Below are positions 1 through 13,379 of a DNA stretch of 64,000 nucleotides, piece after piece; the stretch's first letter is position 1, and the number at the start of each line of letters is the position of its first letter. Source of the stretch: Spirodela intermedia (Eukaryota > Streptophyta > Magnoliopsida > Alismatales > Araceae). Made by a program: the position numbers and the translations under genes. The DNA lies in NCBI GenBank assembly GCA_902729315.2, contig LR746268.1:8680005-8744004 (forward strand), in the 5' to 3' direction. A model generated the notes under the pieces. That model saw nothing but the letters and a program-made list of their open reading frames with translations, was not told where the DNA came from and made no database searches.

Positions 1-406
1 TATGGCGGAGGCAATCTATTAAAGAAAACCCAGAAGGTCGGGAAGAAAGTTTGAATCAGGGGCTCCACCTCATATCTTCTAGTTATTTCAAAAGACGTGC
101 ATTGGGGTGCCATTTCTCGATTGTTATATTTTTCAGCCTTCACCATTGTTGTTTCTTTTTGTATTTATGAAAATAATTACCCTTTATAATACTTTGTTAA
201 ATTATTTTTGCTTAAAACCGGCGTTTGTTTCATGTTTTTCCAAAGAAAATTTTATTTATGATTTATGATTCTTTCAGCTCTTTTCAGCGAATAGTAATTG
301 CATTTTAAAAACAACCCAATTATATTTTTTTTCAATCATTCGTGTGACTAGAATTGGTGTTTATCTGCCTGCATTGTCCAGAAGAAAATTCATCATTTTT
401 CTGCAG

Positions 407-1081
407 TTTTCTGTTGCGTCGGCGCTCTGGCAATAACGGGCTCCCTGCACCATGTCGACAAGGACCTTCTTGGATGGTGGCTGTGTGAGCGGCAGGTCAA
501 ATCCGGAGGTCTGAATGGGCGCCCCGAGAAGCTCCCTGATGTAGGAGGAGGACCTCCTTCTTTCTTTACCTCAAATAGGCTGTGCCGCAGATCTTCTTTC
601 TTTACCTCATTGTTTCCCTACCTCAGGTTTGCTATTCGTGGTGGGTTCTTTCAAGCCTGATAATGATCGACCGGGTGCACTGGATTGACAAGGACAAGCT
701 GGCGAAGTTCATCTTGGACTGCCAGGTCATCACCCAGGCCGACGACATCTCTCTCCCTCGCCCTTGAGAAAAAAGTCCACTTTTTTTATTTATTGATAGT
801 TTCTCATCTTCCAGGACAAGGAGAAGGGTGGGATTTCAGATCGGCCGGACGACGCCGTCGACATCTTCCACACCTATTTCGGGGTCGCAGGTACATAGCG
901 TTGACCTCTGTTGACTCTATGCCTGGGTCGCTGAATCGGGATTTTGACCGGGGTTGGTTCCTCAGGGCTCTCTCTGTTGGAGTACCCGGGAGTGAAGCCC
1001 GTTGACCCTGCCTACGCGTTGCCCGTTGAAACTGTCAACGGGATTTTTCTGGAGAAAAGAAGGGTGGCGTCGTCGCAGTGA
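407..1081 (+). CDS. RGTB: Rab geranylgeranyltransferase beta, 3' part (copy A)
   Basis: Last four exons of the beta subunit of Rab geranylgeranyltransferase (GGTase-II), cut by the window start. Exons are 407-540, 627-725, 815-890 and 966-1081, all with GT-AG borders; bases 1-406 are the end of the preceding intron. They encode residues 187-327 of the complete protein seen at 39,815-43,284. Zinc-ligand positions known for this family are visible as Asp-x-Cys in LPDVCYSWW (exons 6/7) and the His of FHTYFG (exon 8). It is followed convergently by the CASP gene, 326 bp away. It appears broken only because of where the window starts. Confidence 0.93.
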
Positions 1082-1407
1082 GGTTGGGTTGACCTGGGCC
1101 CACTGATCCGAGACGAAAGTGGCTACTCTAGTGTTATCCTTGGCGTGTTCAGAGGAAGGTTTTCTCCTTAGATTTTGAGCATGATGGTTCAAACAAACTG
1201 CTGTTACATATCTCCATTTACGTAGATTACATTCATTACAGACGGCGAGATAAATACGAGAATTCTCTCTCTTTTTTTTTGCACGAAATATCGAGTTTTT
1301 CTTGCAGGAGATGGGGGAGGGAAAGTGAGATGACGGACGATGGAATGGGAAGCGAAGCGGGGGGGACACGCAGGGAGAGCAAACACCGGAGAAGCACAGG
1401 TCAAAGC

Positions 1408-1578
1408 TCAGTGCTTTCGGAGAGCGAGAGCCGACATGACGACCATCAGCATGAAGAGGACGGCGGCGGCGAAGGACGTCACCACGGCGCCGCTGGTCCG
1501 CTGGCAGAAGTCGTTGAACTGCAGGCAGATGGGCACCCAGTTGGCCCTCTGGTTTCCGTTGTGGGCGAGGTACACGAT

Positions 1579-1609
<31 letters not shown>

Positions 1610-2264
1610 AGCGCCACCATGACCTGCGTTGGCGATGGGAAGACCGTGAAATGAAAGGGACGAACGGAGCACCGGCGGGTCGAATCGGGGGTCCGGAGAG
1701 GGGACTCACTGTGTCGAGGATGATGAGGAGGAGCCTCGGTCCTACTGGGCGAGGTCGTACGATTCCGAAAAGCGAGCAGGGAATGGAGATGAGGAGGTAC
1801 CCGCCCGCCACCGCGTTCCCGATCACGAAGAACCTGCAAGTACATGAAGACGGTGGGTTTAGTGCACATCGGGTCTGCAAATCCATGGAAGTCCGGCTCC
1901 GGCGGGCGAGCACTCACGTGAAGGCGGGGAAGTCGTCGAACTCGGCGTGGAACTGGAACAGCTCGGTGAAGAAGGGGAGGGTCTCGTCGGCGGTGCCCAT
2001 GAGAATCGCCGCCGTGAGGCAAGCCCCGAGTGCGAAGATCCTGAGGAAGAGGTCGAAGCAGAAGACGCCTCTCTTCCACCCGCCTTTCGCTTTGGTCTTC
2101 GACATGAACCTGACGAATGGTGCGGCCGCCTTGGCCGCGGCGGGGGCCGGCGGTGGGGGAGGGACAGCTGCGGGAGCTTTTCCCCTCGCTTCGGCGTCGG
2201 CAGCGGCGGCGGCGGCGGCGGCGGCATCGATGTTGACCACGGTGGAAGAGCCCTCAGCGGCCAT
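1408..2264 (-). CDS. Casparian strip membrane protein (CASP)
   Basis: Four-pass membrane protein of 228 aa in three exons (2264-1918, 1833-1710, 1623-1408). CASPs form a plasma-membrane scaffold in root endodermis that guides lignin deposition in the Casparian strip. The first extracellular loop has the CASP signature [10 protein letters not shown] and the second has [13 protein letters not shown], both typical of true CASPs rather than the wider CASP-like family. TM1 carries the conserved Arg (FLRIFALG) and TM3 the conserved Asp (IILDTVMVAL). The cytosolic N-terminus is unusual: an alanine run coded by a GCC repeat, then a Pro/Ala stretch. ATG 2264 is the first after a TATA box at 2,360. It is divergent from adenylosuccinate lyase. 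Function comes from the family; endodermal expression is not testable here. Confidence 0.93.
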
Positions 2265-2359
2265 GGTCGCTCGTGAGTATCCTCTACGATGGAGAGGCAC
2301 CTCTAGAGAGAACTGCAGGCCACGTCTTCTGATGCTCTTCCGCCATGGATGGCATCGAA

Positions 2360-2367
2360 ATATATAC
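2360..2367 (-). promoter_or_regulatory. TATA box of the CASP gene
   Basis: A TATATA core on the minus strand about 95 bp upstream of the CASP start codon. A start site ~30 bp downstream would give a leader of about 65 nt. This is by position and motif only. Confidence 0.5.
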
Positions 2368-2949
2368 AGACCCAGGAGGCGATCTAGTTACAGCATCCCT
2401 TCCCCGGAGAGTTGTTGCCATGGTGGTGCAGTTTGGCAGGTTGGAACGGGGAGCAGTTTGCTAGCTCCATGGAGCTCACAGTTCATATCCATTGGACATC
2501 ACATGAGATATAGAGAGATGACACAGAGAGAGAGAGAGAGAACAGTTGTTGCACCTGTGCGACTACTGTTGAATAAAGCAAGTGTAATAATCTGGAGGCA
2601 CCGGGCCTACCACTAATGGGCCACCGGGCCTACAGCGAGTTTCAAATTTATCTCCGGCCGTATAATCTTGGCCCATTTTAAGACGCCCATAAACAGAAAA
2701 AGAGAGAAACTTTTCCGGCCCAATTGCCAGCAGAAACGTTTGACATCAACCCCGCGCGGCTGCTAGATATGAGATGAGAGGAGCTTCTCCTCGCCGGCGA
2801 GTTGACCATAAAGCAGGACAACGACAGAGGTGTGGTCAGCGCGGGGAGGGAGGGAGCGATCAGGATTGGGAGGCTAGGGTTTCAAATTGTTCCCAAGGCA
2901 GCAACAGGCAGTCCAACGGCTAGGGCAATAGTGAGTCCCATTTCTGGGC
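2368..2949. other. Divergent intergenic region, CASP / adenylosuccinate lyase
   Basis: No gene is seen. It holds a short (GA)n tract at about 2,525-2,541, a direct repeat of caccgggcctac near 2,600 and 2,624, and presumably both promoters. No clear TATA box was found for the plus-strand gene, as is common for housekeeping genes. Confidence 0.5.
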
Positions 2950-7424
<4,475 letters not shown>

Positions 7425-7879
7425 GCGGCGCCTTCGAATCGTTGCCTATATAATTCGTCAACGTTATGTTCTCTGGGGGGAGATCTTGAAATAGTCAAAC
7501 AGTGTGGCTTCCTCTCCAGGATGAGTCAAATCTTTGCTTCTTGGCACCAACTGTCATGCTCCCTAGTACTTTTATTCATCCCGAGTATCCTCTCCCCCTC
7601 TCTCTCTCTCCCTGGCTGAAATTTCATAACAGCCATACCTACCCTCTCTCTCGCTCTAAGATTTGAGTAAATGATTGATTGGAGTGAGCCCACCTTCTCT
7701 CTAAAGCTTAACCCAGGGATTAATTGAAAACGGGGATTCTTCTCCAGAGGAGCGGTAAGTACACTCGAGAGTTTCCGTATAAACTGGTGAGACGGGATGA
7801 GCATCACACCGAGTGGTCAATCGTTCCGGGTTTCTCCTGGTGAACTCGGCAGTAGGTTTCGGCGAGAAGCGTGGGGGAG
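7425..7879. other. Intergenic, ADSL 3' end to CYP18-2 promoter
   Basis: No gene is seen. It contains polypyrimidine (CT-rich) tracts near 7,590-7,650. Both flanking genes are on the plus strand, so it should hold the ADSL polyadenylation site and the CYP18-2 promoter. Confidence 0.5.
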
Positions 7880-9898
7880 ATGTGGGGAGCTAGCGATGGG
7901 GCAGCGCCGGAGGTCACTCTGGAGACGTCCATGGGGCCCTTCACCCTGGAGGTGCCTGTCCTCCTGCCACTGTCTGTGTTTCTGGGAATGATCTGTGCTT
8001 TTTCTGGTGAGGATGACGGATCCTGGTTTTACGCTTCTTCAGATGTATTACAAGCACGCCCCAAAGACGTGCAGGAACTTCTTGGAGCTCGCCAGGAGGG
8101 GTTACTACGACAACGTCGTCTTCCACCGGATCATCAAGGTCTCCCTGATTAGTCCCCCTCTTCCCATCTTCCTCTTCTTCTCAAGGTTTACGGAGGTTAT
8201 TTCTCCCCGTTGTCAATCTTCATTCTCGTTGGATTCTTGGTCTAACCCTTTTTAGGGTTTCTGTTTGGATTAGGACTTCGTTGTGCAAGGCGGAGATCCG
8301 ACGGGGACGGGGAGGGGCGGGGAGTCCATTTACGGGTCAGTATCTCTGTTTGTTCTCTTGTTTGCCTCCATAACCGGGTTCCAGAGGATTTACTTGTGGA
8401 CTCATATAGCGGGGTTTCAGAACGATCGATGCTATTCTAGGGCATACGATCTTCATGGATATGTCGAAGCCATGGAGTCTGTTCTTGGGACGGCTTGTGA
8501 TCTAATGCTGCAAATTCCTTCCCTCTTCTTTCTTTCTTTCTCGTCTTCTGTGCGCTCCTGCAGTTCCAAGTTTGAGGACGAGATAAGGCCAGAGCTGAAG
8601 CACACGGGAGCAGGGATCATCTCCATGGCGAATGCTGGCCCCAACACTAATGGGAGCCAGTTCTTCATCACCCTCGCGCCGGCTCAATCGTTGGATGGTG
8701 AATGCATCTGTGTATCATTCCTTAGCGTAGCGTATGGCTTGTGATGAGTTTTCTCGAGCCCAATCTGTTGTCGAATGCTGATCAACGATGGCTGAGACCT
8801 TCAGATTGTTAATAGAATACCTTAAGCTGCTTGGAGAGTACCAGGATGATATTCTCGGGACTTGAGTCTGAGCCTGCGATTTACTTCCTCCACTCCTTCG
8901 TTTTGCAGGAAAGCACACCATCTTCGGTCGAGTGTGTTCAGGGATGGATGTAATCAAGCGGTTGGGAAGTGTGCAGACGGATAAGAATGACAGGTAAGCT
9001 TGACTCCCTGAAACACCGAAAAATCATGGCCTTGGAGTACACCGATTGCCTGCGGGCTCTGTTTTCAGAAACAGAAAAGGGAGAATACAAAGCTGCAGAG
9101 AAGAATGCTGAAATTCTGAAGAAATATATTTGACTTTTGGGGGGGTGGGTGGGTTGGAGGGAGGGAGGGAGAGATGAGTTTGAGGAGAACAGTGCCCATT
9201 GCACAGTGCCCATTCTGGGTCAGGGATTTGAGGAGAACAGCAGCAGTAAAGGGGATATGCTTCAGGGCGATTCCTGGTGGCTTAAACCACGCATCTTTGA
9301 TTGCCATGGAAACTATTCAAATACACTTAACCACCCTTGAATTCTGAGGCGGTATGTCCCATTTAGTCTGCTTCCTTCACATAGAAAACCTTAACTCCTT
9401 CTTTGTTTCACATTCTTTTGAGAAATTCCATGAGTACTGTTCCTGGTTATTTAGAGGTTTAATGTCACAAAAGAAATAAATCCTTCTCTACAACTATGTA
9501 TTAATGAAATGTAAAAAATAGAAAAAGACTAAAAAGGGTTCCTTCATCGATGAGAATGTATGTCAGTTTAATTGCCTGAGACCATAAAGGGGAGAAAATG
9601 CTGCGGAAATATATTCCAATGCCCAACAAAGAGGTGGGAGGACGATAATAATCGAATTGCCCACCAATTTTTTCTTTGAACTGCTGTCAGCCAGGGAGTT
9701 CTGCTACTCTAGGATCTCGGCAGTCATTTATCTGTTTTATTTCAGCCATTGGATCTGTTACATCTTCAGCACTTTTCATTTCTACAGATTATTTAAAGTT
9801 TATGATGATATTATCGGGCGGATGTCATATTTCCTCTTTGTGTCTATTCCAGGCCCATTCATGAGGTGAAGATATTAAGGGCCTCCGTGAAAGACTGA
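7880..9898 (+). CDS. CYP18-2: Peptidyl-prolyl isomerase CYP18-2 (PPIL1-type cyclophilin)
   Basis: Single-domain cyclophilin of 164 aa in six exons (7880-7951, 8043-8138, 8274-8335, 8564-8697, 8909-8993, 9853-9898). It isomerises proline peptide bonds. The PPIL1 group works in the spliceosome, where PPIL1 binds SKIP in animals; nuclear location here is by family. The protein begins MWGAS and ends [10 protein letters not shown]. The catalytic Arg is in FHRIIK (Arg53), followed by [28 protein letters not shown] and GKHTIFGRV. The position of the cyclosporin-contact Trp of cyclophilin A is Ser119. Length equals the family norm. The last intron is 859 bp and includes an A/T-rich stretch without coding signal. 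Confidence 0.95.
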
Positions 9899-10150
9899 CT
9901 TGAAGCTGCGGTGACCATCAGATCGGTGGCCTCTGGAGTTTGCGGAGTGTTGCGTGGTTACCGATGATGGTTGACGGCGGTGTATGAACTTGATGAGGGA
10001 TATGGAAGCCCATTGTTGTCTTTAACATTATTAATTTACGGAAACTAATATGGTCACTGACCATGTTTTTATTGGTCATTAAGCCTATTGTACGTCACCC
10101 TTGCTTGAAAAGTTGGTGCTTTTTCTACCCACTCGGATCCCGCCAGTACC

Positions 10151-10218
<68 letters not shown>

Positions 10219-10633
10219 CCTCAAGCAGCACAGCCCCCAGGTGACATGGCAGTGTATCATCTGAATCGGCCAATTTGGCCTTCGATTTGCCTTCTATTCA
10301 TGCATTCATTGTGTAGAGAAGACCGCAAGATACGTCTAAAAATAGGGGTCTCGTATGATCTGAATTGGTCAATTTGGCCTTCTATCTGCTTACCATTCAT
10401 GCGTACATTTTAGACAGAAGAACGCAAACGCCTCTAAAAACTGATGCGTGGGTCCAACAAGCTGTGGATAACAGGGTGGTAATGACAAGAATGTTACAAT
10501 TTAAGAGGACCCTGTTGGTCAAGGCTTCATGGCTCCTAACGGGTCCTCCGTTTTCAAGTCAATCTCGGTCCGTGTGGTCGGAAGAATATGCAGCGGAGTG
10601 TCTTCGTGAACAATTGGTTCTCGCTCTTCATGA
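9899..10633. other. Convergent intergenic region, CYP18-2 / MYB
   Basis: No gene is seen. It holds the 3' ends of both flanking genes and a long CT microsatellite. Two diverged copies of a ~100-bp segment (near 10,250-10,330 and 10,355-10,435), each containing an aatttggccttc core, form a local direct repeat. Confidence 0.55.
10157..10214. repeat. (CT)29 microsatellite
   Basis: Uninterrupted CT dinucleotide run of about 58 bp. It produces spurious Arg/Glu and Leu/Ser open frames on the two strands. An identical-length run lies at 52,360-52,417. Confidence 0.97.
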
Positions 10634-11556
10634 TCAGTCCTTGGTGATATCCAGGATGCTGCTCCGCCTCCGCTCCTCCGCCGCCTTGCTCTGACGGATT
10701 CTAAACTTCTGTGCGTGGCTGGCCAACTGGCTGGGCGTCCTTGTCTTGACGAATTCCTTGGATATTTTGCCCCAGGCTCCGCTGCCGTATTTCTGCATTC
10801 CATGCAGGAAACTCCTGCATGGGGAGAGAAGACGAGTTAGCGGTGAGAGGGGCAGGTACGGCGGAGCGACGGGGAAACTGCGGCGCTCTGCTTTTACCGG
10901 TGCTCCTCTTCCGTCCATGGAACGGACTGCTTGCGCTTATCGTCTCTGAGCCACCAAGCTCTGTACGAGGTCCGTGGCTCCATTAGTGCGCCGCCGGAGA
11001 GTACGCGGTTCGTCGCCGCCGCGTTGAACGCGAGGGCCGGCAGGTTGTGCAGGTCGAAGGGAACGAAGCTCTGCGGGTGATGGAGGTCGATAAGGCCGTT
11101 CCTGCACCGATGGGGTGCAACCATCTCACCGTTCACGTCGGATGAACTATGGATCAACCGACGCCCCAAGTCCTCCGCTGGCATCTGCATTCTTGCAGAC
11201 TGTCTCCTGTCGTCCGAGGCTGCGTCGGCGGACTCCCGCAGGGACGGGTAGGGCGCCGCTGGTTCCGACGCCGGAGGACCTGTGGACAGCATCGGCGGAT
11301 CCGCCCACATGAACGCGCCGAGGTCCTCCCAGAACTCCTTGTCACCGGAGTCTCCCATCATTTCTGACGGGTTGAGCGCCGCTGGTTGCGAACCCGGCGG
11401 AGCTGTGTACAGCATCGGCGGATCCGCCCACATGGACGCGCAGAGGTCGTCCAAGCGCTCTTCGTCCCAGGTCTCTCTCATTATTTCTGATGGGTTGAGC
11501 GCCGCTGGTTGGGACGCCGGAGGAGCTGTGGGCAGCATCGGCGGATCCGCCCACAT
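10634..11556 (-). CDS. MYB-related (SHAQKYF-class) factor with N-terminal tandem repeat
   Basis: Predicted DNA-binding protein of 279 aa in two exons (11556-10898 and 10814-10634). The single MYB repeat is at the C-terminus, from VPWTEEEHR (residues 212-220) through GAWGKISKEFV and TRTPSQLASHAQKF (244-257), with Trp214 and Trp234 as core aromatics. SHAQKF followed by RIRQ is the SHAQKYF-class signature. The intron splits the MYB domain right after EEH, as in relatives. The N-terminal third is three tandem 41-residue units, each starting MWADPPML and carrying PAALNPSE or a variant; I do not recognise this unit. ATG 11556 is the first after a TATA box at 11,694, although the repeat continues upstream past an in-frame TAA. 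Targets are unknown. Confidence 0.85.
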
Positions 11557-11570
11557 GGACGCGCAGAGGT
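11250..11570. repeat. 123-bp in-frame tandem repeat inside the MYB gene
   Basis: The motif atcggcggatccgcccacat begins at 11,291, 11,414 and 11,537, exactly 123 bp (41 codons) apart. A partial further unit continues beyond the start codon to about 11,585. The multiple-of-three spacing keeps the frame. Confidence 0.93.
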
Positions 11571-11693
11571 CGTCTTAGAACTCTTCGTCACCGGCGTAGT
11601 CTGATGCCAAGGGTGGACAGGGTGAAGGAGAGGCTTTCGCGCAGGGGTTTGTGGCTGTCCCACTTTTCTGGGAACGGCCGAGGTTTATAAAGA

Positions 11694-11701
11694 GCGCGGT
11701 G
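11694..11701 (-). promoter_or_regulatory. TATA box of the MYB gene (palindromic)
   Basis: tttataaa is its own reverse complement. Read on the minus strand it lies about 140 bp upstream of the MYB ATG, giving a leader near 108 nt. The divergent plus-strand gene starts at 11,875, so the same box could in principle serve both. Confidence 0.5.
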
Positions 11702-11874
11702 GCGGGAAAGAGCTGAATTTGAGTTATCGGGCTCGAGGGCCGTTCATAACAAATGATAGCCCCCCGAAGCCCGTTTTCTGGCGTTCTCAAGGGCCGGGCC
11801 CGTTGTTTTCTCCTCCGCCCTCCCGCGGTCCACCTCGGCCTCCGGCGCGCGGCCCCCCGGCCCCGTCTCACGAG

Positions 11875-12240
11875 ATGGGTAGCCTGCCGGTCCTTGGGAG
11901 ACAGATGGAACTTGCAAAATGTCGACCCAGGTGAGTTGTTGTTTCTCTTGTTCGGATTTCTGGCTCCCTATTCACCCCACCTCCTCCTCTGCTTCTACCA
12001 TTTTTCTCTTATTTCTCCAGTTTTCTTGCGCAAGATGCTGTACAGGAGAGGCTGACCTCGTGGTTTCTGAAGGCCCCGACGGTGATCACAGAGGCCGCCG
12101 GCCCCCTCGTCGGTTCTTGGCCAGGAATAAGGTCCCGTCCTCCGTCGAACCTGGAGAATGTGGAGATTGACGAAGAAGTGATGGCGATTCCTGAGAAGAC
12201 CGTTAATCGGAAGACGCCCAACGGAATCCTCTCTTTATAA
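11875..12240 (+). CDS. Unrecognised 91-aa protein, two exons
   Basis: Probable small gene divergent from MYB, with 318 bp between start codons. Exon 1 is 11875-11930 (donor GTGAGT) and exon 2 is 12021-12240 (acceptor after a pyrimidine tract, TTTCTCCAG). The junction keeps the frame, and exon 2 stays open for 220 nt in that frame. The protein begins MGSLPVLGRQMELAK, has LAQDAVQERLTSWFLKAP, then an acidic stretch NLENVEIDEEVMAIP, and ends PNGILSL. No signal peptide or membrane segment is seen, and I cannot assign a family. An internal start at Met11 is also possible. The spliced frame and coding-like composition support it, but transcription is unproven. Confidence 0.5.
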
Positions 12241-13379
12241 GCAGCCGTCTCTGTTGAGTAAATTCGGTCGGTAACTACAAAATTATCTCCATTCTTTCAA
12301 GTCCGTCCTTTATTACGAATTTCCGGTGTAATGGTTAGTCTTTTACTATGACATGTGGGCCACTGCTTGGGAAGGATGATTGGGCAAACCGGGTGGAAGA
12401 TGTAGAAGACATTCGAAGCACATTCTGCTGAGTTCATTCGTATCGAAGCACGCAGCTTTCTGGAGTACTGCTGCTTTAGATATTTATCGGGGGCAATTCT
12501 CGTGTTCATCGTTGCTTGAAGGTGTGCTTCCTATCCAGGATGTGACCCAGAAAAATTGAGACTTTTTCCATGCTTGAAAGTATTGTCTTTCTCCTCCTGT
12601 CCCCACCTAAATTAATTATTCTTCTTTTCAGAGGAAAAGTAGATGTGGGGAGATGTTTTCTCCACTAGTAGTGAGTTCAGACATTAATAGGCTTTTGCTA
12701 AAAAAAGAATTTAATCAAATTTTCATAACCCATGGGTCAGAAAAAAATAAAACTCTTCACTTTGATCAGTTGCATGGTCATAGATTCGAACGGTGCACAC
12801 TCTGTCATTTGTTGTTTAAATGGGAGAGATCTGTGTTGGCTTCCATTTTTCTCGATAATGCATACAGAATTATTGGAACTACTACCATGTAAGTTAGCTT
12901 TGTCCTGCTTACGACGCTCTAGTAATTGGAACATCACCTCTTAAGTCTCCATTGTTTGCAAAAACAGTAGTGCGCAAACCTCTTGATTGTAAGACTGGTG
13001 ACATGTTTCCCTTTTCTTTTTTTAATCCTAATTTTATGTGCAATCATAATCTATTTTGTATGACCACTCAAGAAAGAATTTCTTGTCTCGTATAACCAAT
13101 TAAAATATAAATATTCATACGTAAATGCCAAAGTGAAGATGAATCATTTTCATTTTTAATCATGTTCCAAATCAATATCTTAAAATATCAACATAAAATA
13201 TTTATTTTCCAACCTTAGGAATCACCATAAGAGACATGTCACTCTTCTAATACTTTAACACATATATTGTCTTCAAAATGAACAATAAATTTACATTTTG
13301 ATAATTGACTGACACTAAGTAAGTTGTGTGTCAACTTTAGAACAAAATAAACATCATGAATTACTATATTTACACTTAA
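12241..13379. other. AT-rich intergenic DNA
   Basis: No gene is recognised. Short open frames near 12,650-12,940 lack family signals. The stretch from about 13,050 becomes strongly AT-rich and runs into the copia remnant, so its end probably belongs to that element. Confidence 0.5.

Noticed and set aside
962-1672. Long minus frame of 236 codons over the RGTB 3' end
   Set aside because: It is antisense to conserved RGTB exon 9 and runs through the CASP exon 3 in the wrong frame; composition shadow.
1651-2616. 321-codon plus frame across the CASP gene
   Set aside because: It is the antisense shadow of the CASP exons in GC-rich DNA; the CASP reading has family motifs and spliced phase.
10063-10413. 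Frames rich in Leu-Ser or Arg-Glu over the CT run
   Set aside because: Simple translation of a (CT)n microsatellite; no conserved content.
11250-11570. CRISPR-like array suggested by evenly spaced repeats
   Set aside because: Units are 123 bp, contiguous, in frame with a MYB coding region, and the host is a plant.
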